30,396 nt of DNA from a virus, in IMG/VR virus record IMGVR_UViG_3300046007_011607, positions 1 through 30,396 of that record, one strand, 5' to 3'. Shown here in pieces: positions 21,720 to 28,949 of the stretch (the stretch's first letter is position 1; every line of letters starts with the position of its first letter). Both the position numbers and the translations under genes were made by a program. The notes beneath the pieces are model-generated. The model saw only the letters and a list, made by a program, of their open reading frames with translations, did not search any database and was not told the origin of the DNA.

Positions 21720-22253
21720 TCAGCTCGCCCGCTCCAACCAGTCCTCGTCAGGCGGGAATACCTCATCGAGCGACGGCCAGGGACGCGTGAAATACTCCGG
21801 CACCAGAGGCCGCGGCCGCAGCGTGCACCCCAGCAGCCGTGCCTGCAGCTGAGCCTGCTGCTGACAGCTCAGCAGGTGGTGGACCGGATCAAGCACCACG
21901 GCATCAGGCCCGGCCAGCCAATCAGGCCACCGGCCGCAGCCATATTCCCACCGGCCGCCACCAGGGGCCAGGGCCACTGCCAGGCGGTGGAGCTCCCCCC
22001 GTCGCCACCAAAATGCAAACCGCCAACCGTCGCCGGCCCATACCTGCTGCCGGTCAAAGGGCTCGTCAGCTCGGACTGCCCAGGCCTCAACCGGCACGGC
22101 GCCAGATACCACGGCAATCAGGGCCGCTGCGACTGCATCCCCGCTAGGGGGTGGTGGGCCCTGCGGGGTAGTGTCGGGTGGATCTGGTGTGGCCCTGGGG
22201 GTGCTGGCCTTGCGAGGGCGGCCGGGGCGTTTGGGGTTAGGCGCTGGGCTCAA
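21720..22253 (-). CDS. Unknown protein with an AT-hook-like N-terminus
   Basis: A 177-aa protein with a TTG start at 22253, overlapping the upstream gene by 17 bases. The N-terminus NPKRPGRPRKAS contains an R-G-R-P core like an AT-hook, which binds the minor groove. A Pro-rich spacer follows, then a Trp-rich folded part (WRFAFWWRRGELHRLAVALA, YGCGRWPDWLAGPDAV) and an acidic end. It is the last gene of the 24577-21720 operon. No named family is recognised. Confidence 0.6.
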   Translation of the reverse strand: MSPAPNPKRPGRPRKASTPRATPDPPDTTPQGPPPPSGDAVAAALIAVVSGAVPVEAWAVRADEPFDRQQVWAGDGWRFAFWWRRGELHRLAVALAPGGGRWEYGCGRWPDWLAGPDAVVLDPVHHLLSCQQQAQLQARLLGCTLRPRPLVPEYFTRPWPSLDEVFPPDEDWLERAS

Positions 22254-22632
22254 TTCTCAATTCACATTCAAACGCGATGATCGTCGGCGGCTCAACCACC
22301 CCATCAGCTGGGTTTGGCCTGGTGCGCCTGGTGCAATCTTCGCAGCCCTCGCGCCAATCCCAGCGGCCATCCTCGCTGTAGCCATCGCCGGGGCAGCCGA
22401 GCACTTCCCAGCCGTGGGCGCGGACGTGGACGGGGCGCTGGCGAATGCGGGCCGGGTGGTGCCACCGGATGCGGCCTGCTTTGCGCATGGCCTGCATCCT
22501 GGCAGTGATTCGATGCGATTGACCACCGGCCTCTGCAATCAGAGAGCGAACAATGGCTGGGTGCCTGTCACTGAGTTGCAGCAGTCTCCAGATCAGCCAG
22601 TCCAGTTCATCGTTTGACACGGGGTCAGACAT
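22237..22632 (-). CDS. Small unknown protein, helix-turn-helix-like
   Basis: The ATG at 22632 overlaps the upstream stop by 8 bases, giving 131 aa starting MSDPVSNDELDWLIWRLLQL. Residues 1-65 are helical, with a possible winged-helix layout (HPAIVRSLIAEAGGQSHRIT, ARMQAMRKAGRIRW). The C-terminal half contains CPGDGYSEDG and CEDCTRRT, so a metal site is possible. Frames extending upstream are shadows. DNA binding is suggested only. Confidence 0.6.
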   Translation of the reverse strand: MSDPVSNDELDWLIWRLLQLSDRHPAIVRSLIAEAGGQSHRITARMQAMRKAGRIRWHHPARIRQRPVHVRAHGWEVLGCPGDGYSEDGRWDWREGCEDCTRRTRPNPADGVVEPPTIIAFECELRIEPSA

Positions 22633-22969
22633 TGGGCCTCCGCAGCTCCCGGCCAACGGCCAACGCGGCGGCTTCCTGGCCTGGGGTAATCGGTGGCCAC
22701 ATTCGCGGGTCTTGCGTGCGCTCCAGGGCTTTCCATCCATTCTGGATAGACGGCTCGGTGTTGGGCTGGTGACACCCAACCCCATCAAGCAGGTCGGCAG
22801 TGGTGCTGCTGCCCCCGTGGCGCTCACGCAGCCAGTTGGCAATTTCGTGGGCGACGGCGGCAGAGTCACGACGGCAGTCGCGGCAGATCGCAAAACATGA
22901 ACCGTCGGGGTTGCCGGTGGTGCAACATACCGCCAGGGCCAGTCGGTCCGATAAGGTCGGGCCAGGCAT
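22625..22969 (-). CDS. Small Cys-containing unknown protein
   Basis: The ATG at 22969 overlaps the upstream stop by one base (TGATG), giving 114 aa starting MPGPTLSDRLALAVCCTTGN. Four to five cysteines lie in the first 35 residues (CC, CFAICRDC), which could bind zinc. The middle reads AVAHEIANWLRERHGGSSTT, a helix followed by a turn. It ends GRELRRPNV. No family is recognised. Confidence 0.55.
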   Translation of the reverse strand: MPGPTLSDRLALAVCCTTGNPDGSCFAICRDCRRDSAAVAHEIANWLRERHGGSSTTADLLDGVGCHQPNTEPSIQNGWKALERTQDPRMWPPITPGQEAAALAVGRELRRPNV

Positions 22970-23178
22970 CACCACGCCTCCCCGGGCGTCGCCGGATGGG
23001 GTGAGCACAAATAAGACGAACCCCACCAGCCGAGGGGGTAATACCAGGGTGCTCGACCGCCAATCTGCCCCTGGACGATGATGCAACTGCGGTGATCCTG
23101 GCGCAGATCGCTGTTCACCCAGCAGAAGCGACCAATCCGCCCGCGGTTGGAATTGATTCTGATAAAAGAATCAGCCAT
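22969..23178 (-). CDS. Small protein with IGRFxWxNS motif
   Basis: The ATG at 23178 overlaps the upstream stop by 8 bases, giving 69 aa. It begins MADSFIRINSNRGRIGRFCW, very like the start of the protein at 23880-24293 (MTFHIDSDGGQIGRFWWDNS). The rest has two short aromatic segments (APWYYPLGWWGSSYLC). The shared start suggests a common small beta-hairpin domain. Function unknown. Confidence 0.55.
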   Translation of the reverse strand: MADSFIRINSNRGRIGRFCWVNSDLRQDHRSCIIVQGQIGGRAPWYYPLGWWGSSYLCSPHPATPGEAW

Positions 23179-23425
23179 TGGCCCCCTCCAGTTCGGTGGC
23201 GATGGCCAGCAAATGTTCCTCGGCCGTAGCGCGACCGTTTCGCCACGGCCAATAAGCATCGCCCGTTACATGGGGCGGGACCTCCTCTGCGGCAATTTGC
23301 GCAGCAGCAGCGCGGAGTGCAGCGGCGGCTATGTGCTCTGGGTCGTCTTTTGTTATCCACGCCTCGTGGGCAGCTTCATAAACTTTTTGCGCGGCGTCGG
23401 TTCGTGGTTTGGTGGGGGTGGTCAT
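23171..23425 (-). CDS. Small helical protein, 84 aa
   Basis: Starts MTTPTKPRTDAAQKVYEAAH. It is Ala/Glu-rich and helical almost throughout (HIAAAALRAAAAQIAAEEVP, EEHLLAIATELEGANG). It starts with an ATGA overlap on the gene at 23422. No motif points to a function. Confidence 0.6.
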   Translation of the reverse strand: MTTPTKPRTDAAQKVYEAAHEAWITKDDPEHIAAAALRAAAAQIAAEEVPPHVTGDAYWPWRNGRATAEEHLLAIATELEGANG

Positions 23426-23883
23426 GGTGCCTCTTCAATGACAGATTGATCAAGCTCTGAATAGTCAAACATCCAGCGAAACGTAACAGAATCAAGCAAA
23501 ACCCTAGTACCAGCGGCACGATTGAAAGCCATGTTGACGGTACTAAATTCGTCGATTTCTCGATTAAACAGGAGGCGACGCTTAGGGTCTTCAGGCTTAA
23601 GACTCTTGGCTTCCTGTATGGCAATTTTGGCTCGCTGAGCGGCGCAAATTGCAACATTTAGCCATGCCGCTTGATTCATGGCGATCTTTGGGGCCAGCGC
23701 CTGGCGGGCGTCAGCAATGGCATCTCCTAGCCAAGGCGAAAACTCCCCTCCCTCCAGAAGGTCGGACCACGGGGCAACGTCGCCGTTTTGATGCAGGCCT
23801 GCAACACCTTCGCTTTCGGCGGCCAGGGCTTTAATGTCAAAGATCAGCCGGTCCAGGGCCGCAGAGATAATAGAAGTGGTCAT
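23422..23883 (-). CDS. Unknown protein, 153 aa
   Basis: Starts MTTSIISAALDRLIFDIKAL. It is an alpha-helical protein with an acidic middle (DVAPWSDLLEGGEFSPWLGD) and an end with aromatic residues (TFRWMFDYSELDQSVIEEAP). The coding sequence is more AT-rich than the neighbours. It is coupled by ATGA at both ends. No family is recognised. Confidence 0.62.
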   Translation of the reverse strand: MTTSIISAALDRLIFDIKALAAESEGVAGLHQNGDVAPWSDLLEGGEFSPWLGDAIADARQALAPKIAMNQAAWLNVAICAAQRAKIAIQEAKSLKPEDPKRRLLFNREIDEFSTVNMAFNRAAGTRVLLDSVTFRWMFDYSELDQSVIEEAP

Positions 23884-24293
23884 TCAGGTTGTTCCTCAAT
23901 AGTGGATCGTTGCTCAAGCTGCCGGGCCCATCGCCACGGGTTGCGGCCGGCCTCTACGCCAGCATTGAACATGCTGCATAGCATTGAATACATCTCGATT
24001 CTGTCTGTAATTGTAAAATCAATTTCATCAAGATTGCGATCTTCCATCATGCGATCAAACCAAGGTTCAAAAGCAGCAAAGTCGCGACACCAGTCATCAG
24101 CAGGATCACCCTTTCCCCATGGGGAGACCGGCCAACATGCAGTTTGATCGGGCCAGGATTCACGCCAGCCACAACGGCCAGGGCGGAAACTGGTGTTGAA
24201 CTGACCGGCGCGAGTAAAAATGCCACCCATGGCGCTGTTGTCCCACCAGAAACGACCAATCTGGCCGCCGTCGGAGTCGATGTGGAAGGTCAT
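23880..24293 (-). CDS. Unknown protein with IGRFxWxNS motif
   Basis: A 137-aa protein starting MTFHIDSDGGQIGRFWWDNS. The N-terminal motif is shared with the 69-aa protein at 22969-23178. The rest is Trp-rich (WPDQTACWPVSPWGKGD, CRDFAAFEPWFDRMMEDRN), then helical (EMYSMLCSMFNAGVEAGRNP). It might be a small enzyme inhibitor or binding protein; nothing in the sequence decides. Coupled by ATGA at both ends. Confidence 0.6.
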   Translation of the reverse strand: MTFHIDSDGGQIGRFWWDNSAMGGIFTRAGQFNTSFRPGRCGWRESWPDQTACWPVSPWGKGDPADDWCRDFAAFEPWFDRMMEDRNLDEIDFTITDRIEMYSMLCSMFNAGVEAGRNPWRWARQLEQRSTIEEQPE

Positions 24294-24577
24294 GGCCTCC
24301 CCCGGCTAACCGCCACACCATCAGAGATGGGAACAGGATGGGCCCGCATCCAACCTTCTGCGATCTGGGCAATCTCAGAACCTGGCAGCGGGCGCCACCC
24401 TGCGGGATTCCATCCTGTTCTGGCCGACCAGCGGCCGTGCCGCTCTTTGACGCTGCTGTTGCGGGTCAGGGTGGCCTTGATGTTCCAAGTGCCAATCCCT
24501 GGGGTGGCCATCATCGTCAGTTTCCAGACGAGGCCGTCGTTCTGGATGTGGTAGTTTTCACAGATAAAGTAAGTCAT
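24290..24577 (-). CDS. Small unknown protein, 95 aa
   Basis: Starts MTYFICENYHIQNDGLVWKL. The first half is beta-like (TWNIKATLTRNSSVKERHGR), the second has helices. It is the first member of the coupled row 24577-21720; 99 bases separate it from the next possible gene upstream, so a promoter may lie between. No Shine-Dalgarno sequence is seen. No family is recognised. Confidence 0.6.
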   Translation of the reverse strand: MTYFICENYHIQNDGLVWKLTMMATPGIGTWNIKATLTRNSSVKERHGRWSARTGWNPAGWRPLPGSEIAQIAEGWMRAHPVPISDGVAVSRGRP

Positions 24578-24676
24578 CTTCAGTGCCAGTCAAGAATGGG
24601 CAATTTGGGCATGGAGTGGTTTTGGTGTAGTTTACTGGGAAGGGGAATTGAGTAAAAGAAAAAAGGGACTTACAGG

Positions 24677-24820
24677 TCAGCGCTTGTTACCGCCCACCTC
24701 CAGTGTTGGATGGCACCAGCGGTAAACCTCGATGGGTCCCGTGTCAGGCGAGAGGCCGTTGTTTGCTACGCCAGGGCCGGGCAGTAGACGGCATCGCCAG
24801 GGAGCGCTTAGCCGGGCCAT
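24677..24820 (-). CDS. Possible small protein, 47 aa
   Basis: A short frame MARLSAPWRCRLLPGPGVAN... ending in EVYRWCHPTLEVGGNKR. It has a balanced, protein-like composition and no low complexity, but no coupling to a neighbour. It would fill most of the otherwise gene-free stretch 24578-24864. Support is composition only. Confidence 0.35.
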   Translation of the reverse strand: MARLSAPWRCRLLPGPGVANNGLSPDTGPIEVYRWCHPTLEVGGNKR

Positions 24821-24864
24821 GAACTGCCCGCCATGCCCCGTGGGCTAAAGGGTGGGGAAAAAAA

Positions 24865-25155
24865 TCATCGCCTTCTGGTTACGGTTGAAATAGTGCCATA
24901 GCCATCGCCATCGCCATAGCCAGTGCCATAGCCATAGCCATCGCCATAGCCATCGCCATCGCCATTGCCATAGCCATCGCCATCGCCATTGCCATAGCCA
25001 GTGCCATAGCCAGTGCCATAGCCATAGCCATAGCCATAGCCATAGCCAGTGCCATAGCCATCGCCATCGCCAGTGCCATAGCCATCGCCATCGCCATAGC
25101 CATAGCCATTGCCAACTGGCCTAGCAACCGGACTTAAGGCAATCACAGCCCCCAC
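24865..25155 (-). CDS. Possible Gly-X repeat protein
   Basis: A GTG at 25155 opens a 96-aa frame, overlapping the upstream stop by 13 bases. Between a short hydrophobic N-terminus (VIALSPVARPVG) and the end TISTVTRRR it is a pure alternation of Gly with Tyr, Asp, Thr or Asn, encoded by the hexanucleotide repeat. All three frames of this strand are open through the repeat, so openness alone is not evidence of coding. Expression is unproven. Confidence 0.3.
   Translation of the reverse strand: MGAVIALSPVARPVGNGYGYGDGDGYGTGDGDGYGTGYGYGYGYGYGTGYGTGYGNGDGDGYGNGDGDGYGDGYGYGTGYGDGDGYGTISTVTRRR
24889..25116. repeat. Imperfect hexanucleotide tandem repeat, about 37 units
   Basis: On the + strand the unit is GCC followed by ATA, ATC, ATT or AGT, repeated about 37 times without a phase break. 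ATA and ATC are most common, ATT and AGT fewer, and ATG never occurs. On the - strand this is GGC plus TAT, GAT, AAT or ACT. Tracts like this expand and contract by slippage, so length variation between relatives is expected. Assembly across it from short reads may be unreliable. Confidence 0.9.
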
Positions 25156-25475
25156 CCTTGAGGAACGGGTATCCTGAACAGCACAGATCCGGCTGGCACA
25201 ATTACAGGATAAGGGATGGATACAATTGTGGCTTTGCTTGATTTTGGATCGGCAAGAACTCCTTCAAAGCCAATACTTTCGTATCGGCGCAGATTTACAG
25301 CATTGGCCAATGTGTAGCCTTCATCAGACAAAGACCAGTCGCCGGCATAAATAAAACCGCGATCAATGACAAAAACAGCTCTGTTGCCTGCGGGCAATGC
25401 AGCAGGGCTGGCGGCTTGTTCAGGAACGTACCTGACACCATCGACTTCAATAACTGAATAAGGGACGTCACTCAT
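25143..25475 (-). CDS. Small beta-rich virion-like protein
   Basis: The ATG at 25475 gives 110 aa starting MSDVPYSVIEVDGVRYVPEQ. The chain is beta-rich (RAVFVIDRGFIYAGDWSLSD, TIVSIPYPVIVPAGSVLFRI) and ends VPQGWGL. It looks like a compact beta-sandwich or a small capping protein. It is divergent from the ribbon-helix-helix gene, with shared control sequences between. No family is recognised. Confidence 0.55.
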   Translation of the reverse strand: MSDVPYSVIEVDGVRYVPEQAASPAALPAGNRAVFVIDRGFIYAGDWSLSDEGYTLANAVNLRRYESIGFEGVLADPKSSKATIVSIPYPVIVPAGSVLFRIPVPQGWGL

Positions 25476-25528
25476 GAAGAGATACCAAAAGAGGATGGTT
25501 GGTCGCCAAGGCATGGTGCGGCGGCCAT

Positions 25529-25554
25529 GGGTGAACCATAGCATAGGGTGAACC
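25529..25554. promoter_or_regulatory. Paired direct repeat around a possible -10 (operator candidate)
   Basis: GGGTGAACC occurs at 25529-25537 and again at 25546-25554, 17 bases apart, with TAGCAT between. It lies in the divergent gap 25476-25594. A ribbon-helix-helix protein is encoded immediately downstream on the + strand, and such proteins bind short direct repeats near their own promoters, so autoregulation is a plausible reading. Confidence 0.45.
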
Positions 25555-25594
25555 TCTCCGGCTACACTGGTTGAGATTCCCACTGCCCCTAGCA

Positions 25595-25783
25595 ATGCCG
25601 TCGAAGCGAAACCCGATCTCAATCCGACCTACCCCGCAACAAATGCTTTGGCTGCGGGCTGAGGCCGATAGCAGGGGCCTAGCGGTCAATGCCCTGGTTG
25701 TTATGGCCATCGAGCGAGCCAGGCGGGCCAGTCTGGCAGCCACGGCGCGGGAAACCGCCAAAGCCCGGCGCGAGGCCGAATGA
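25595..25783 (+). CDS. Ribbon-helix-helix DNA-binding protein
   Basis: The ATG at 25595 gives 62 aa. PISIRPTPQQMLWLRAEADS followed by RGLAVNALVVMAIERARR is the strand-helix-helix of Arc/CopG-type regulators: the ISIR strand contacts the major groove in a dimer. The tail is Ala/Arg-rich. The gene overlaps the primase-helicase by ATGA, so it probably sets its own level and that of the replication gene. Confidence 0.72.
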   Translation: MPSKRNPISIRPTPQQMLWLRAEADSRGLAVNALVVMAIERARRASLAATARETAKARREAE

Positions 25784-27930
25784 GCGAGAAACAAAAATTG
25801 CTTCCTAGCGGCCGGCGCAACCCCTGCCCTATCTGCGGCAGAACGAAGGACGGCGACTGCCGCATTTCGTCCGATGGCCTTGAGGTGATCTGCCATCACC
25901 CCAAAGACCACCGCCCCGGTGAGGTGGTCATTGGTGCAGATGAGGGGGCTTGGGCATTCACCGGCAATACCCGCGACGGCAGGGCAGGCCATTTCACCCT
26001 CGACAAACCCCGCGACGGGGCCCAGCGCCTTCCTCGGCGATCGATCCAACGGCGACCAGCCGAGCCAGCGCGGACACAGCCGGCGCCATTACCTGATCGA
26101 CCGCCAACCCTGGCCAGGATGCCCGCCAGGGAGCCTGCTGGCAGCCCATACCGCTATGGGGTCACCCAGTTGGTTAAACGGGTGGCGCTTCCTGACGGTG
26201 ACAAGGCTTTCTACGGATTTCATCTGCAGGATGGTAAATGGGAAAGGGGGTCCGGTCCTGACCCTTGGCCCGTTTTCAACCTGGCCGACACCATCGGCGC
26301 CGATGGGTGGATTCTTGAGCCCGAGGGCGAAAAATGCGCAGAACTCTGCGCGGCAGGGGGCGTGGTCAGCGTCTCCCAACCAGGCCACGCCCACACCATT
26401 GAGCAGATCGTGCCTCGCTACCAAGCGCTCAAGGCTGGTGGCTGCCCAGGGCTGATCTACCTCCAGGACCATGACGGGCCGGATCGGCCGGGGCACCAGC
26501 AGGAGGGGCGACGGCGCGCCGAGAACGCAGCCGAGGCCGCAGCGCAGGCAGGGCTGCCGATGCTGGTGATTCCGGCGATCGACCTATGGCCCGGTATCCC
26601 AGACGGTGGATCCATTGACGACGCCCCAGATGGGCCCGAGAGCGCGATCCTCGACATCGCAGAGGCAGCGGTGGAGGCCTACTGGACTCTGGTTGAGGTT
26701 CAGCAACAGGAGCAGGAGCCAGGGCCCCAGCGCTCCCAGCCCCCACGCGACCAGCAGATTCAATCCCTCCTGGACACCCTCCTCGATCTCAAACTTGAGC
26801 CGGTCGACCAATGGGCCCAGGAGCAGGCGATTCGAGCTGAGCTGTTCGCCCTGGGGGTCAGGGGCGATGCCATAGACGATCGGATGATGGTGGCCCTGGC
26901 CACAAGGTGGGGCCTTCCCCTTCAGCAGGGCCACAGCGGGCAACGCCGGGGGCGATCAATCACCGATCCCCTCGACTCACCTGCCGAGGATTTACTGCCA
27001 GGCTTTTTGTTGTGGCGCCGGGATCACGTTGTCTTCGGTGCAGGAGGCGCCGGCAAGACCATGGCCGCAGCTGCAATGGCCGCAGCCGTCATCAAAGGCT
27101 TGCCGTTTCTCGATCAGGAGATTCCCGTTGATCCCATCCGCCGCGGCAAGGTCCTATGGATCGGCACCGACGCCGGTGAGGGGGCCAGGGCCATGGTGCT
27201 CGAATACCTCGAAGACCTTGGGGTGGCCGACGATCCCGAGATTATCGCAAATCTATCGATCTGGGCCGCCGAGGCTGGCGATCAAATGCCGCCCTGGTGC
27301 TGTTCTCCAAGGGGCTTGCTTGAGCTGCGCGACGAATTGGCAGAAGGCGGCCATTCGCTGGTGATCATTGACAGCCTCAAGGCGGTTTTGGAATTGGCCG
27401 GCATCAATTTCGGAATCGGCCCGGTTGGCACGTTGATGAGGTTCATGCAAGCCCTGGTTGGCCGGCATTGCTCCCTGGTGTGGCTGCACCACCCTGCAGG
27501 CGGCAAGGCCTCTGGTAAAGGCGTCCAAGCCGCCGCAGGCTCCCAGAACATCAACCAGATCCCCAGCGGTGTCCACCAGATCACCAGGCACACCGGCGAA
27601 CGGGGCACCTGCAACGAATGGTCGGTGCTCAAGTTGCGTGGCAGCCAATCCCGCGATTTCAAGTACCGCCTTGGGCCCGAGGGGTTTGAGGTGAGCGACG
27701 GAGAGATCACCGGGAACGCTCGCTGCGCCCTCCTGGATCGCCTGGAGCTGCGCGAGGCCAGCGGTAGGCCCACCGACACCCGGATGTTGCTTGATGACCT
27801 CCAGGGGGTCTCTGAGGCGACTGTGCGCAACAACCTGACCTGGCTGCGAAAGCAAGGCTTGATCAAAAAAGCGGGGAAGGCCTGGAAGCTGACAACCGTT
27901 GGCCGCAATGCTCCTCGATATGCCTTGTAA
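25780..27930 (+). CDS. Primase-helicase (zinc finger, TOPRIM, RepA-like ATPase, winged HTH)
   Basis: A 716-aa replication protein. A zinc finger lies at residues 16-40 (CPIC at 16-19, Cys27, Cys38/His39/His40). The TOPRIM-like primase core runs from about 172 to 282, with the EPEGEK motif at 180-185 and the DHDGPDRPG segment at 230-238. After a Gln/Pro linker (305-330) comes a RecA-fold helicase domain: Walker A GAGGAGKT (420-427), Walker B SLVIID (526-531), and WLHHP (568-572). The end (about 660-705) is a winged helix (GVSEATVRNNLTWLRKQGLI). It would unwind the template and lay primers; no phage DNA polymerase is seen, so a host polymerase is presumed. The repeat region just downstream may be its origin. 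Confidence 0.87.
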   Translation: MSEKQKLLPSGRRNPCPICGRTKDGDCRISSDGLEVICHHPKDHRPGEVVIGADEGAWAFTGNTRDGRAGHFTLDKPRDGAQRLPRRSIQRRPAEPARTQPAPLPDRPPTLARMPAREPAGSPYRYGVTQLVKRVALPDGDKAFYGFHLQDGKWERGSGPDPWPVFNLADTIGADGWILEPEGEKCAELCAAGGVVSVSQPGHAHTIEQIVPRYQALKAGGCPGLIYLQDHDGPDRPGHQQEGRRRAENAAEAAAQAGLPMLVIPAIDLWPGIPDGGSIDDAPDGPESAILDIAEAAVEAYWTLVEVQQQEQEPGPQRSQPPRDQQIQSLLDTLLDLKLEPVDQWAQEQAIRAELFALGVRGDAIDDRMMVALATRWGLPLQQGHSGQRRGRSITDPLDSPAEDLLPGFLLWRRDHVVFGAGGAGKTMAAAAMAAAVIKGLPFLDQEIPVDPIRRGKVLWIGTDAGEGARAMVLEYLEDLGVADDPEIIANLSIWAAEAGDQMPPWCCSPRGLLELRDELAEGGHSLVIIDSLKAVLELAGINFGIGPVGTLMRFMQALVGRHCSLVWLHHPAGGKASGKGVQAAAGSQNINQIPSGVHQITRHTGERGTCNEWSVLKLRGSQSRDFKYRLGPEGFEVSDGEITGNARCALLDRLELREASGRPTDTRMLLDDLQGVSEATVRNNLTWLRKQGLIKKAGKAWKLTTVGRNAPRYAL

Positions 27931-27966
27931 GGATTCTGTAATGACCCAAATCTCAACTTCTTACCT

Positions 27967-28235
27967 CCCCCCCCCATACTGTTTTTTCTTTTTAGAGGGA
28001 TTTCGGGAAAAAATCCGCGAGATCGTTTGCAATGGAAAGGGTTTCAGGATTGCCAAATCGGGAATTTTGCGGGAATTTTGCGGGAATTTCTCAAGGGGCA
28101 GGATTTCGGAAAATCCCGATCCCCAAAGAAAATCCCGCAAAATTCCCGATGTTTTGAACCTCTAAACCATTGCTATGACTGCGATTTGCCGGATTTTATC
28201 CCGATCCCTGTCTTTTTATTAGGGGGGGGGGGGGG
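27967..28235. other. Candidate replication origin: iteron-like repeats flanked by C and G tracts
   Basis: The gene-free stretch 27931-28304 holds three tandem copies of CGGGAATTTTG with an 11-bp period (28059-28090, the third ending in C after ATTT), an exact inverted copy CAAAATTCCCG (28138-28148), several shorter AATCCCG copies, GGATTTCGG at about 27999 and 28102, and ATCCCGATCCC at 28113 and 28198. The arms can form a stem of about 20 bases. C9 (27967-27975) and G14 (28222-28235) flank the block. The place between a primase-helicase gene and a DNA-binding protein gene fits an origin. Confidence 0.5.
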
Positions 28236-28304
28236 TGATTTCAAAAAGCTCGACCTCTCTTGACCCCCTTGCCCACCTTTCCAGTGCCAACAAATTCATC
28301 AGCC

Positions 28305-28940
28305 ATGACCCAGCCAGCACCCAAGCGTCAATGGAAGCGATGGACGCCGGAAGACCTCGAACTTTTGGCGGACCTTGCCGGTGAGATCCCGTGGCACATG
28401 GTTGTTGAGCAGTTCAACCAAGCCCGGCCCCCTCGAACTCCCAAGGCCTTGACAAGGCAAGCAGAGGCTATGGGTCTGTCAATCAAGCCACAAGGGGAAT
28501 TTATTACAACATCTGCCATTGGAGTTCTTACGGGATATAACAACAAAAAAATACTTAACTGGATTCTATCACGAAAGCTAAAAGCAGTTTATCGCTATAA
28601 ATCAAAAAACAATCATTGGTGTATATCTCGCAAAGCGTTATGGGTATTTGCTATAAAGCATCCCCACCAGTTTGGGGGTATTGGCCATTCAGAGCTGACC
28701 CAGTTATTTGACTCGGAAACACGGGCCTCCAAAATTGTTGCCATGAATCTCCCGCGATTGAAGCATACTGTTGAGGTCGAATGTATTGAAACAGGCCAAC
28801 GCTATAAATCAATAAAAGAGGCATCTGTTGCTGCATTTGTCAACAAGTCTGGTATCTCAGCTTCAATTAACAATGGCTGGGCTGCCAATGGTTTGCACTA
28901 CCGGCGCGTGGTTCAACCGGTAAAGCAGGATTTGATGTAG
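28305..28940 (+). CDS. DNA-binding protein with Myb/SANT-like and NUMOD1-like parts
   Basis: The ATG at 28305 is preferred to one at 28260, giving 211 aa. Residues 8-50 (WKRWTPEDLELLADLAGE, then a helix ending PRTPKALTRQAEAMG) resemble a SANT/Myb-like helix bundle. Residues about 65-125 suggest a second small helix-turn-helix. Residues about 160-205 (ECIETGQRYKSIKEASVA, INNGWAANGLHYRRV) look like the NUMOD1 repeat found attached to homing endonucleases, but no GIY-YIG or HNH core is present. The middle of the gene is AT-rich. It could bind the repeats upstream. Confidence 0.6.
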   Translation: MTQPAPKRQWKRWTPEDLELLADLAGEIPWHMVVEQFNQARPPRTPKALTRQAEAMGLSIKPQGEFITTSAIGVLTGYNNKKILNWILSRKLKAVYRYKSKNNHWCISRKALWVFAIKHPHQFGGIGHSELTQLFDSETRASKIVAMNLPRLKHTVEVECIETGQRYKSIKEASVAAFVNKSGISASINNGWAANGLHYRRVVQPVKQDLM

Positions 28941-28949
28941 GTTTGGGGT

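Noticed and set aside
24889-25116. CRISPR array or diversity-generating template
   Set aside because: Units are 6 bp without spacers, and there is no reverse transcriptase or adenine-biased variable/template repeat pair.
27899-28263. Frames of 88 and 78 aa across the origin-like block
   Set aside because: They are made of the repeats and homopolymers; one uses the G14 run as poly-Gly, and neither has a protein-like composition.
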